A stretch of DNA of 64,000 bases from Enterobacter sp. JBIWA008 (GTDB lineage: Bacteria > Pseudomonadota > Gammaproteobacteria > Enterobacterales > Enterobacteriaceae), in the NCBI RefSeq assembly GCF_019968765.1, contig NZ_CP074149.1, positions 62,001-126,000 of the forward strand, read 5' to 3'. A program made the position numbers and the translations under genes. This document shows positions 54,120 through 63,415 of this stretch, in pieces. Each line of letters starts with the position of its first letter. The first letter of the stretch is position 1. The notes under the pieces are model-generated. The model was given only the letters and a program-made list of their open reading frames with translations. It searched no databases and had not been told where the DNA came from.

Positions 54120-55274
54120 ATGAGTTGGGAGCGTCAAAAATCACATGTTACTCCGATGCCGGAAGAACCTTCTCTTCTTATCTGGCTTATCGGTGGTCTC
54201 GCTGCCTTGATCGCAGGAGGGTTGATTTTCGTTCTCCATGCTAATCAGTTGATGGGAGCAGGGCAGGATTACAATATTTGGGTTGTGTCCGGTTCTCCAC
54301 CACTTATCTGGATTTTTTGCATTTGCCTGAGAGCCTGGCTCTATAACAATGGTGTTGATAAGCACGAATTTGAATCGAAAGAAGCTGACTACTCTCAACA
54401 GCAATGGACCGAATGGGCCGGGCGTTATCTGGCCGTAATGGGCAGTGAAGTGATCCTGCCTCAGTCACTGACAGTGCCAATGTTTATACCTGGAAGTACC
54501 GAATTAGAAGAATACAACGGGCTGGCCAGGCGGCTTGATATTAGCCCAGCCATAGCAACATCATTAAAACAGCTCGAAGGCGTTAAAGTTGCGCTGAAGC
54601 GATTACCAACAGATATAGCGTTGAAGGCATTTCTGTTAACTGATTCACCTGAGGAAGATGCTGCCTTAAAAGCGATCTTTGATGAATGCTGGCGTGAGTT
54701 GATGCCAGCGGAGCGTCCTGTCCCCACATTGTCAGTGCAACGCTCTCTTTCTTTTGATTCAGTAGAACGAAGAATCAAAACGCCAGATATTTCTGTTGAG
54801 CTTGTCATGGTGCAACAGCTGTGTGGTCGTGATCGGTATAGCGATGCGCTTGCTACACTGTTGCTGACAACTGATGATGTTGCGACCAAATATGAACTAG
54901 GCCACAACGTACGTCTGCTCCGTCCTATGTCTCTGGAAGGCGATGACATGCTCAGTGAATTTGAACTCTACTTTTCTACTCAGACCCAGTCTATCAATAC
55001 TCAGCATATCATTGGTGACCACGTTCGTTGGGGACAGTCGTTTTCATTGATGCTTAAAGCCAGTGAGTTACATCAGGGGCACTGGAAAACAGAACAGCTG
55101 CATTGGCTTGAGACATATGCCGGGCGCTGCGGGCCATTTTCCCCCTGGATAATGACTGCCATAGTCAGTGATGCGGTACAGCTATTGAAGACAGACTGTC
55201 TGATGTTATCGGAAGGTGAAGGGCAGCGTTTTATTAATACCGTGACAACAGGGAATAAGAATGAAAGCAGTTGA
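54120..55274 (+). CDS. T6SS-associated inner-membrane protein of unknown role
   Basis: The 384-residue protein has two N-terminal membrane segments (about 20-40 and 53-72) and a soluble region of about 300 residues without a known motif. It sits 3 bases after PAAR and overlaps tssM by 14 bases, a position shared with similar proteins in related Enterobacter and Klebsiella loci (from memory). It might be a chaperone or an accessory of the membrane complex. Confidence 0.55.
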   Translation: MSWERQKSHVTPMPEEPSLLIWLIGGLAALIAGGLIFVLHANQLMGAGQDYNIWVVSGSPPLIWIFCICLRAWLYNNGVDKHEFESKEADYSQQQWTEWAGRYLAVMGSEVILPQSLTVPMFIPGSTELEEYNGLARRLDISPAIATSLKQLEGVKVALKRLPTDIALKAFLLTDSPEEDAALKAIFDECWRELMPAERPVPTLSVQRSLSFDSVERRIKTPDISVELVMVQQLCGRDRYSDALATLLLTTDDVATKYELGHNVRLLRPMSLEGDDMLSEFELYFSTQTQSINTQHIIGDHVRWGQSFSLMLKASELHQGHWKTEQLHWLETYAGRCGPFSPWIMTAIVSDAVQLLKTDCLMLSEGEGQRFINTVTTGNKNESS

Positions 55275-58200
55275 GGATACTGTATGGCGTGGGAACTGGG
55301 GGCGTTTCGGGCTGACAATAATTATCACTGCGGTAGTCGCCTGGCTAATCTGGAACTACGGTGACAAGGTTGGTTTGGATACTAGAGGCTTAAAATGGCT
55401 TGGGTTCGCAGGCGCTATGATTTTGGTTTTATTCATTCGCCATGGCGGGATCGTGCGTCAGGCAATCCAGGAGCGCTGGCATCGTTTTCAGGCTAAGCGA
55501 AAGAATGTCCTGCCGGCCGATGAAGGCCGCGTCAAGCAGACCGCACCACGCAATGTCACCGTTGATTCCATCCGTGACGCCATGCGTAACCTTTACGGCC
55601 GTCGCTGGGGACGTAAAATCCGCGTCCTGCTGATAACCGGTACTGCCTCTGAGGTGGAGCAACTGACCCCAGGTCTTACAGCTCAGCTCTGGCAGGAAGA
55701 CCGCGGCACGCTGTTGCTGTGGGGCGGTGACCTCAATACGCCAGCAGACAGTGCCTGGCTGACCGCGCTGCGCAAACTGCGTCGCCGTCCGGTGGATGGG
55801 CTGGTGTGGGTTACCTCGGCCTTTGACCAGCTCTCAGCACCAGGGCTGGAGCCGCCGCTGCCGGTACCGTCTGAAAGCACCATGGATTCCCTGTCTCACG
55901 CCATCAGCGCACGTATGGAAGCGCTTGGCTGGCAGCTTCCTTTATACGTCTGGTCTCTGCATCCACGTGCCGGTAAGCCGGAAGGGCGCATTACGCAGGC
56001 GACCGGCTGTCTGTTGCCTGCCGGATGTCGCCCTGAAGGGCTGGCAGAACAACTCTCCGCCCTGACGCCAGATTTGACTTCACAGGGGCTGCAGCAGACC
56101 TGCGGTGAAGTGAAACATAACTTCCTGCTGACGCTTGCCGATCAGCTCATTCGTGAGCCGGAGAGTGTGACCGCACCGCTGGCGGTGATGCTTAATCCGT
56201 ACCGCCCGCTGCCGCTGGCCGGTGTGGTGTTCAGTCAGCCCTCTGCCGGCGCCGAACGTGCCGTGACGCACCACTGGGGCATGGATAAACGCTGGGATGT
56301 TTTGCCTGAGTCTGTCCGCACGCTTCCTGCCGGACTGCGTCCGCGCAAGCCGGGCATTCCCTGGCGTAAAGTGTTTGTGTCAGTCGCTGCCCTGACGATG
56401 GTGGGCTGGGCAGCCTGGATGGGTATCGCGTATGTCACCAACCGCAGCCAGATTGCCGGTGCGAATACCCAGGCCGCACTTGCTGCCCGACAGAATCAGC
56501 CGCTGGAACAGCGCCTGCACGCGCTGTCTGAACTCCAGAAAACGCTGGCCCGCCTGCAGTACCGCTCTGAGCATGGTGTGCCATGGTATGAGCAGGCCGG
56601 GCTGAGCCAGAATAATACCCTGCTGGCCGTGCTCTGGCCACGCTATCAGGACAGCGCACTGCCGCTGTTGCGGGATGCTTCTGCAAACCATCTGCAAAAA
56701 CAGATTGATGCCTTTAATGGGCTGCCGCCGGGCAGCCCGCTGCGTGAACAGATGGCAAAGACTACCTATGACCAGCTCAAACTCTACCTGATGCTGGCGC
56801 GTCCGGAACATATGGACGCCGCCTGGTTTAGTCCGGCGCTGCTGCACGACTGGCCAAAACGTGATGGCGTGAAAGACGGTGTCTGGCAGGGCGTGGCACC
56901 ATCACTGCTGTCGTTCTATGGCGCACAGTTGGTTGCGCACCCTGAGTGGAAGCTTCGTGCTGATGAAAACATGGTCAGCCAGGCGCGCTCCCTGCTGGTT
57001 CGCCTGATGGGGGTGCGTAACAGTGAATCGACCCTGTACCAGAAGATGCTCTCTCAGGTGGCGCACCTGTATGTCGATATGCGTCTTGAAGATATGACCG
57101 GTGATACCGATGCTGCCCGCCTGTTCAGCACCACCGAAATTGTACCTGGCATGTTTACCCGCCAGGCCTGGGAGCAGGCCGTTCAGCCCGCCATCGAGAA
57201 GGTGGTGAAGGCGCGCCGGGACGAGCTCGACTGGGTACTGACTGACAACAAGCGTCCGGTCAATAAACAGGATGAAACCTCGCCGGAAGCTCTGAAAAAA
57301 CGCCTGACGGAGCGTTACTTTGCAGATTTCGGCGGGGCATGGCTGGCGTTTCTCAACAGCCTGCGCTGGAACCCGGCCGCCACACTGTCGGACTCTATTG
57401 ACCAGCTGACCCTGATGGCCGATGTGCGGCAGTCACCTCTGGTGGCGCTGATGAACACCCTGAACGTGCAGGGGCGCACCGGGCAGACTGGCGAGGCGAT
57501 TTCAGATTCCCTGGTGAAATCAGCCAAAAATCTGCTCGGTGGTGACAACAAGGATGCCATTGACCAGAGTGCCGGTGTCCATGGTCCACTGGATGCAACC
57601 TTTGGCCCGGTTCTGGCACTGATGGACAAGAATCGTACCGGTGCGCAGGAGCAAAGTTTGCAGTCATACCTGACCCGCGTGACGCAGGTGCGCCTGCGCC
57701 TGCAGCAGGTGACTAATGCTGCCGACCCTCAGGCAATGACCCAGACCATCGCCCAGACCGTATTCCAGGGCAAGGCCGTTGACCTGACCGAAACCCGCGA
57801 CTACGGCAGCCTGATTGCAGCCGGTCTGGGGCAGGAATGGAGCGGTTTTGGTCGTACGATGTTTGTGAACCCGATGGAGCAGGCCTGGCAGCAGGTTCTG
57901 ACCCCGGCCGCCGACAGCCTCAACGCCCAGTGGCAGCAGGCAGTGGTGAGTGAATGGAACTCCGCCTTTGGCGGACGCTATCCGTTCAACAACTCCAGCA
58001 GCGATGTGTCCCTGCCACTGCTGGCCAAATACCTCAATGCGGATTCCGGACGTATCGCCCTGTTCCTGCAGGCCCGCCTCAAAGGCGTGCTGCACAAAGA
58101 GGGCAACCACTGGGTACCTGACAGCATCAACTCGCAGGGCCTCACCTTTAACCCGGCATTCCTCAACGCCATTAACACCCTGAGTCACATCTCGGATGTG

Positions 58201-58683
58201 GCCTTCACCGAAGGCAATGCTGGCATGAACTTCGAACTGCGCCCGGGCACCGCCGATGGAGTGATGCAGACCGATATGATTATCGACAGCCAGAAGCTGA
58301 CCTATGTAAACCAGATGCCGGCATGGAAGCGGTTCACCTGGCCTGCTGATACTGAAGCCCCGGGGGCCAACCTGAGCTGGATTAGCACGCAGGCCGGGAC
58401 CCGTCAGTACGCCGATATTCCGGGTAGCTGGGGGCTGATTCGCCTGCTCGATAAAGCCAGCGTGAAAGCGTATCCGGGTGTGGGTAGTAGCTACAGCCTG
58501 AGCTGGAAAGCCCAGGACGGTCGCTTACTCAATTACACCCTGCGTACCGAAGCGGGAGAAGGTCCGCTGGCGCTGCTGAAACTGCGTAATTTCCGTCTGC
58601 CGGAAACCATCTTCAGCACCACCGAAGTTGAACCGTCAGACCAGGTCGCCAGTGCGAACAGTGATGCAGAGGAGGTCTACTGA
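55261..58683 (+). CDS. tssM: T6SS membrane complex protein TssM (IcmF family)
   Basis: The 1140-residue protein has N-terminal membrane segments, an IcmF-type cytoplasmic domain and a large periplasmic part with the conserved VasK-like end. Where many TssM have a Walker A GxxGxGKT, this one reads ITGTASEVEQ, so the P-loop is degenerate and nucleotide binding unlikely. It overlaps the previous gene by 14 bases and tssA by 1 base. Confidence 0.93.
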   Translation: MKAVEDTVWRGNWGRFGLTIIITAVVAWLIWNYGDKVGLDTRGLKWLGFAGAMILVLFIRHGGIVRQAIQERWHRFQAKRKNVLPADEGRVKQTAPRNVTVDSIRDAMRNLYGRRWGRKIRVLLITGTASEVEQLTPGLTAQLWQEDRGTLLLWGGDLNTPADSAWLTALRKLRRRPVDGLVWVTSAFDQLSAPGLEPPLPVPSESTMDSLSHAISARMEALGWQLPLYVWSLHPRAGKPEGRITQATGCLLPAGCRPEGLAEQLSALTPDLTSQGLQQTCGEVKHNFLLTLADQLIREPESVTAPLAVMLNPYRPLPLAGVVFSQPSAGAERAVTHHWGMDKRWDVLPESVRTLPAGLRPRKPGIPWRKVFVSVAALTMVGWAAWMGIAYVTNRSQIAGANTQAALAARQNQPLEQRLHALSELQKTLARLQYRSEHGVPWYEQAGLSQNNTLLAVLWPRYQDSALPLLRDASANHLQKQIDAFNGLPPGSPLREQMAKTTYDQLKLYLMLARPEHMDAAWFSPALLHDWPKRDGVKDGVWQGVAPSLLSFYGAQLVAHPEWKLRADENMVSQARSLLVRLMGVRNSESTLYQKMLSQVAHLYVDMRLEDMTGDTDAARLFSTTEIVPGMFTRQAWEQAVQPAIEKVVKARRDELDWVLTDNKRPVNKQDETSPEALKKRLTERYFADFGGAWLAFLNSLRWNPAATLSDSIDQLTLMADVRQSPLVALMNTLNVQGRTGQTGEAISDSLVKSAKNLLGGDNKDAIDQSAGVHGPLDATFGPVLALMDKNRTGAQEQSLQSYLTRVTQVRLRLQQVTNAADPQAMTQTIAQTVFQGKAVDLTETRDYGSLIAAGLGQEWSGFGRTMFVNPMEQAWQQVLTPAADSLNAQWQQAVVSEWNSAFGGRYPFNNSSSDVSLPLLAKYLNADSGRIALFLQARLKGVLHKEGNHWVPDSINSQGLTFNPAFLNAINTLSHISDVAFTEGNAGMNFELRPGTADGVMQTDMIIDSQKLTYVNQMPAWKRFTWPADTEAPGANLSWISTQAGTRQYADIPGSWGLIRLLDKASVKAYPGVGSSYSLSWKAQDGRLLNYTLRTEAGEGPLALLKLRNFRLPETIFSTTEVEPSDQVASANSDAEEVY

Positions 58684-60278
58684 TGAGCACGCTCAATGCC
58701 TTACTCAGTGCCTGCCAGACAGAACAGGAACCATTACTTGTAGCAACCCGTGAGCGTGTGGCGCAGTGGGACAGCTGGTTGCAGCCGCTGTCCGGGCAAT
58801 CGTCCGCTGGCGAAGATCCGGGCTATGACGATGACTTCCAGCAGATGCGCGAAGAGGTCAACAAACTCTCCGGAGCGGATACCGAACTCATCTGCCGGCT
58901 GGCAGAGAAGTTGCTGACCACGACCGCCAAAGATATCCGTGTGGCGACTTACTACTGCTGGGCGAAGCTGCACCGCGAAGGTGAGCAGGGGCTGGCCGAA
59001 GGACTCGAGTTGCTGGCTGGTCTGCTGGAGCGCTTTGGTACACAGTTGCACCCGCAGCGTGACCGCAGCCGTAAGGCAGCGATGGAATGGCTGGCCGGGT
59101 CGCGTATGACCGACTCGCTTTCCCTGTATCCGGAAGTGGTCAGGATCGATGCGATGCGGACCACCGGGGCACTGCTGCTGATAGCACAGCTTATTGAGAA
59201 TGAGCCGGCTGAAACCCGTCCCGAACTCAATGCGCTTTACAGCGCGCTGGAAAGTCGTCTCCAGAAAGCGGGAGGCGTGGATGCGGTGGTACCGCAGAAT
59301 GCCAGTACCAGCGAAACCCCTTCGGCTGCCAGTCACAGCGATGCCCCGGCCATCGGGCGGATCACCTCTGGTCAGGATTTGCTGGCCCAGGCCCGCACCC
59401 TCACCGAATATTTGCGCGAGCAGCCAGATGGCTGGCTGTCAGCACACCATCTGATGAAGAGCCTGCGTCACGACACCCTGCGGGCCATCCCGGCCCCGGA
59501 TGCGCAGGGGCGTACACGCATCGAGCCGCCAAGAGCGGATCAACGCGCGTTACTCAAACGTCTCTACCTGCAGCAGAACTGGGCTGAAATGCTGGAAACG
59601 GCCGACAGCACATTTTCCCGCGGTGCCAATCATCTGTGGCTGGATTTGCAGTGGTATATCCACCAGGCGTTGACGAAATCCGGTCAGGAGACGCTGGCCG
59701 ACATTGTTGTCGCTGACCTGAAAGGGCTGCTGACCCGCCTGTCCGGACTGGAGACTCTGGCGTTCAGTGACGGTACCCCCTTTGCGGATGAAGTGACGCT
59801 GAACTGGATCCAGCAGAGCGTGCTTGATACCACTGGTGGGTGGGACAAAGATACGCCATCAGCCCCGGCCACCGCTGGTAACGATGACATTCTGGCGCTG
59901 GAGCCGGAAGCGGTAGCGCTGGCGGACAGTGAAGGTCTGGATACGGCGCTGAACTGGTTGCAGAGCCGTCCCGGTATCACGACGACACGTCAGCGTTGGC
60001 TGTTGCATCTGCTAATGGGACGTATCGCGGAGCAGTACGGAAAGAATGAGCTAGCGATGCATTTGTTTGCCGAACTGGGAGAGCGTGCCGGAAAGGTGAT
60101 GCTGAGCGACTGGGAGCCAGAGCTGTTGTTTGAGGTACAGGCCCGTCATCTGAAACTGCTCAGACTGAAAGCCGCTCGCAGTGAGGCTGACAAGGTGCGC
60201 CTGAATCCACTGATGGAACAGTTGCTGGCTGGACTGATTGCGGTGGATCCGGTTCGTGCTTCTGTTTTGTGCGCGTAA
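58683..60278 (+). CDS. tssA: T6SS protein TssA (ImpA family)
   Basis: The 531-residue protein carries an ImpA N-terminal domain (about 16-140; LQPLSGQSSAGEDPGYDDDF, ERFGTQLHPQRDRSRKAAMEWL) and a C-terminal VasJ-like region (from about 290). TssA organises sheath assembly or caps the sheath. The long form suggests the sheath-end (TagJ/VasL-like) type rather than the short one; I cannot tell which. It overlaps tssM by 1 base. Confidence 0.9.
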   Translation: MSTLNALLSACQTEQEPLLVATRERVAQWDSWLQPLSGQSSAGEDPGYDDDFQQMREEVNKLSGADTELICRLAEKLLTTTAKDIRVATYYCWAKLHREGEQGLAEGLELLAGLLERFGTQLHPQRDRSRKAAMEWLAGSRMTDSLSLYPEVVRIDAMRTTGALLLIAQLIENEPAETRPELNALYSALESRLQKAGGVDAVVPQNASTSETPSAASHSDAPAIGRITSGQDLLAQARTLTEYLREQPDGWLSAHHLMKSLRHDTLRAIPAPDAQGRTRIEPPRADQRALLKRLYLQQNWAEMLETADSTFSRGANHLWLDLQWYIHQALTKSGQETLADIVVADLKGLLTRLSGLETLAFSDGTPFADEVTLNWIQQSVLDTTGGWDKDTPSAPATAGNDDILALEPEAVALADSEGLDTALNWLQSRPGITTTRQRWLLHLLMGRIAEQYGKNELAMHLFAELGERAGKVMLSDWEPELLFEVQARHLKLLRLKAARSEADKVRLNPLMEQLLAGLIAVDPVRASVLCA

Positions 60279-60307
60279 TTTATTTTAATAAGACTAATGA
60301 GGAAATA

Positions 60308-61039
60308 ATGAGCAAAAAATATTTGGCTGTAATGCTATTTTTATCAACCGTGATATTAAGTGGGTGTACTTCAATTCTTTGGGCCTTGAATAATCCAAAT
60401 GATAATCGCAGACATTCTGAACGAGTTGAAGCATATAGTGATGAAATCCAGTCTGCTTTTGAATACAAAAATGTCAATCTGAATACTAAGTCACTCTCAG
60501 GAGAAACAGGAAGTATTGAGCTTCCATCTGAAGGTGTCGGTTTTATTGGTAAGAAAAATGTGTATTTTGTCACTCAGAATGGCAATGCTTTGCTATCACT
60601 CAATAAACTGATGAAAGATATTCCGCTTAAGGCAATCGGAAACAGTAAGTATATAGATATTAGTCTTGTCAGCGATTATCAGGGTTATGGTAACGCCGGA
60701 TTTAATCAGTTCATTCATGTAAAAACTCGGCAACCTGCATCATTATTAACGGTTAAAGAAAGAACCCAGCTTACGGATGCCTCTTTTCAATTAAAAGACG
60801 GATTCTATCAACGGTCTGTCGAGATCAAAGGTGTGATTATCAATAAGTCAAGATTCGGAGGAGTTATACCGGATGAAGCATCTCTCAATGACAGCTATCA
60901 GGTTCGTTTTTATAAATACACATCCAGTGCAGGTATGGACGGAGGGACGCTTGCATTCAATGTATTGATGACCCCAGTCACTCTGACCGGAGATATCCTG
61001 CTGCTTCCTTTATATCTCCTAATGATGATAAACGGATGA
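60308..61039 (+). CDS. Lipoprotein in the tssA-tssF accessory slot
   Basis: Starting at ATG 60308 (with TGAGGAAAT in front) the 243-residue product has a lipoprotein signal (LSGC). It has a middle region rich in beta strands and a hydrophobic end (LTGDILLLPLYLLMMI). It is not TssJ, which is shorter. The A+T-rich codon use differs from tssA and tssF, so it may be an accessory or immunity protein. Confidence 0.6.
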   Translation: MSKKYLAVMLFLSTVILSGCTSILWALNNPNDNRRHSERVEAYSDEIQSAFEYKNVNLNTKSLSGETGSIELPSEGVGFIGKKNVYFVTQNGNALLSLNKLMKDIPLKAIGNSKYIDISLVSDYQGYGNAGFNQFIHVKTRQPASLLTVKERTQLTDASFQLKDGFYQRSVEIKGVIINKSRFGGVIPDEASLNDSYQVRFYKYTSSAGMDGGTLAFNVLMTPVTLTGDILLLPLYLLMMING

Positions 61040-61101
61040 TATACCACATCTCATTATGGATTACGTTAACAATTACATTGCATGTCTAATTAGAGGGGTT
61101 T

Positions 61102-61632
61102 ATGCCGGAGAGTCTTTGGCGTTGCTACTGGTCTGCGTGGAAAAAGAGTTTTATATATCAAGGGGTGGCTACCCGGCAGGAGTTTTGGTCATTTATTATC
61201 ATCAACCTGATTGTTTTCTTTTTGATCGGTGTAGGGAGCTATTTCCTGCTCGTTGATGTCATGGCGGATAAAACCAGTGCCGGAGGCATGGCATTAGTTT
61301 GGGCCTATTTTATTTATCTTCCTTTGCGCACATTTGGACCTTTGATTTTACTCTTTCCTTTTCTTGCGCTTGGTGTACGTCGCATGCACGATACTGGAAA
61401 GTCAGGATGGTGGTTTGGGGGCCTGATGCTCCTGGAGATTTTTATTTTACCAATGTCAGCTGTCCTGATGTATTACGTCCTCAGGCATTTTCTGGATGAG
61501 GTTTCAAGCCAGCAGGTAGTTAAAAGTTTCAACATAAGTGCCAGCATTATGGTCGCTTTTGCCTTGGTCTGGTTATGTTGTAAACCAACAAAAATAAAAT
61601 ACCCGACCTCATATTCTGATTCGATAAATTAA
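61102..61632 (+). CDS. DUF805 inner-membrane protein
   Basis: The 176-residue protein shows the DUF805 pattern: FIYQGVATRQEFWSFIIINL at the start and ALGVRRMHDTGKSGWWFGG in the middle, with four to five membrane segments. Family function is unknown. It sits between the lipoprotein and tssF in a slot often used for cargo or immunity genes. Ribosome site GAGGGG. Confidence 0.8.
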   Translation: MPESLWRCYWSAWKKSFIYQGVATRQEFWSFIIINLIVFFLIGVGSYFLLVDVMADKTSAGGMALVWAYFIYLPLRTFGPLILLFPFLALGVRRMHDTGKSGWWFGGLMLLEIFILPMSAVLMYYVLRHFLDEVSSQQVVKSFNISASIMVAFALVWLCCKPTKIKYPTSYSDSIN

Positions 61633-61651
61633 TTACCCGGGATTTATTTTT

Positions 61652-63415
61652 ATGGAAGATTTGACCCTGCGTTATTACGACGCGGAAATGCGCTACCTGC
61701 GTGAAGCCGCCAAAGAGTTCGCGCAAACCCATCCCGATCGCGCAGCGATGCTCGACCTGGATAAGGCCGGCACACCTGACCCGTATGTCGAGCGCCTGTT
61801 TGAAGGCTTTGCTTTTTCGATGGGACGGCTGCGGGAGAAGATTGACGACGACCTGCCGGAACTGACCGAAGGGCTGGTCAGTATGCTCTGGCCACATTAC
61901 CTGCGGACCATTCCGTCACTCTCGGTAGTGGCATTCACGCCTGCGCTTCAGGCCGTGAAGATGGCAGAAGTGATGCCCGCGGGACTGGAAGTGTACTCCC
62001 GCCCGGTGGGGCCGAAAAACACGGTCTGCCGCTACCGCACCACCCGCGATGTGATGCTCAACCCGCTGAATATCTCTGGGGTGACCATGACCACTGAGCC
62101 GGACGGGCGCTCGTTGCTGCGGATGCGTTTTGCCTGCAGCACCCAGGCGGACTGGTCCCATGCGGACCTCAGCCACCTGAGTCTCTATCTCGGCGCAGAT
62201 GCGCCAGTCAGCAGCCAGCTGCACCTGATGCTGACCAAACGGCAGGCTGCCCTGTATATGCGTCTGCCCGGGCAAACCGACCGTATTCGCCTCGACGGGT
62301 ACTTCTCGCCAGGAGGATTTGCCGAAGAGGACGGGCTGTGGCCGAAGGGCGATACTGCCTTCAGCGGCTACCAGTTGCTGCTGGAATATTTCACCTTCCG
62401 CGACAAGTTTATGTTCGTCCACCTCAATGGCTTGGACGGGATTAAGCCACCTGCGGGAGCCGGGTATTTTGATATTGAAGTGGTGTTCAGCACGCCATGG
62501 CCATCTGACCTGCCGGTCACCGATGACGCGGTTCGTCTGCACTGCGTGCCGGTGATTAACCTGTTTACGCTGGAGGCTGACCCGCTCACCATTACCGGGC
62601 TTGAAAGTGAGTACCTGCTGCGTCCTAAACGTCTGCAGGACGGGCATACCGAGATTTATTCGGTGGATTCGGTCACCGGTTCAAACCGCACCAGTGATGC
62701 CGAGTATGTGCCGTTCAGCAGCTTCCGCCACAAGGGCGGGATGATGCGCCGTCATGCACCACCCCGTTACTACCACACCCGCGTGAAGCGCAGCGTGACC
62801 GGGCTGTATGACACCTGGCTTATCCTTGGTGGGCACCAGTGGGAAGATGACCGCCTGTTTGAGCGTGAAGCTGTCTCGCTGCAAATCACCGGCACCAATG
62901 GTCAGTTACCACGCCGGGCATTACAGAGCACGCTGCTTGACCGCTGTGAGCAGGTGGTCAGTACACAACTTTCAGTGCGCAACCTCTGCAAACCAACGCT
63001 GCCAGTCTATCCGCCTTCCGAAGACCGTTTCCACTGGCGGGTTCTGAGCCACCTGGGATCTGGTTTCCTGAATATGATGAGTACCGCCGAAGTGCTGCGC
63101 GGGACGCTGGCGCTCTATAACTGGCAGGAAGATGAACTGAACACCCGGCGTCTGGAGGCGATTCAGCAGGTGGAACACCACCGCCTGCAACGTTTTGAGC
63201 AGGGCTACCTGCTACGGGGGCTGGATATCGAAGTGACCCTCGACAGCAACGGCTTCACCGGTGAGGGCGATATTCATCTGTTCGGTGAAATGCTCAACCG
63301 GTTCCTGGCACTGTATGCCGATATGAACCAGTTTAACCAGCTCACCCTCATTGTTCAGCCAGAAGGAAAATGCATCCGGTGGAAAGAGAATCACAGTCCG
63401 CGTCTGCCCGGCTGA
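61652..63415 (+). CDS. tssF: T6SS baseplate subunit TssF
   Basis: The 587-residue protein is TssF/VasA (LTLRYYDAEMRYLREAAKEFAQTHP, DPYVERLFEGFAFSMGRLREKIDDDLPELTEGLVSMLWPHYLRTIPS). It forms the baseplate wedge with TssG, TssE and TssK. The stop overlaps tssG, whose ATG is at 63370. Confidence 0.96.
   Translation: MEDLTLRYYDAEMRYLREAAKEFAQTHPDRAAMLDLDKAGTPDPYVERLFEGFAFSMGRLREKIDDDLPELTEGLVSMLWPHYLRTIPSLSVVAFTPALQAVKMAEVMPAGLEVYSRPVGPKNTVCRYRTTRDVMLNPLNISGVTMTTEPDGRSLLRMRFACSTQADWSHADLSHLSLYLGADAPVSSQLHLMLTKRQAALYMRLPGQTDRIRLDGYFSPGGFAEEDGLWPKGDTAFSGYQLLLEYFTFRDKFMFVHLNGLDGIKPPAGAGYFDIEVVFSTPWPSDLPVTDDAVRLHCVPVINLFTLEADPLTITGLESEYLLRPKRLQDGHTEIYSVDSVTGSNRTSDAEYVPFSSFRHKGGMMRRHAPPRYYHTRVKRSVTGLYDTWLILGGHQWEDDRLFEREAVSLQITGTNGQLPRRALQSTLLDRCEQVVSTQLSVRNLCKPTLPVYPPSEDRFHWRVLSHLGSGFLNMMSTAEVLRGTLALYNWQEDELNTRRLEAIQQVEHHRLQRFEQGYLLRGLDIEVTLDSNGFTGEGDIHLFGEMLNRFLALYADMNQFNQLTLIVQPEGKCIRWKENHSPRLPG

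Noticed and set aside
60308..61039. TssJ lipoprotein
   Set aside because: Has a lipobox but is longer than TssJ and lacks its transthyretin-like pattern; tssJ probably lies outside the window.
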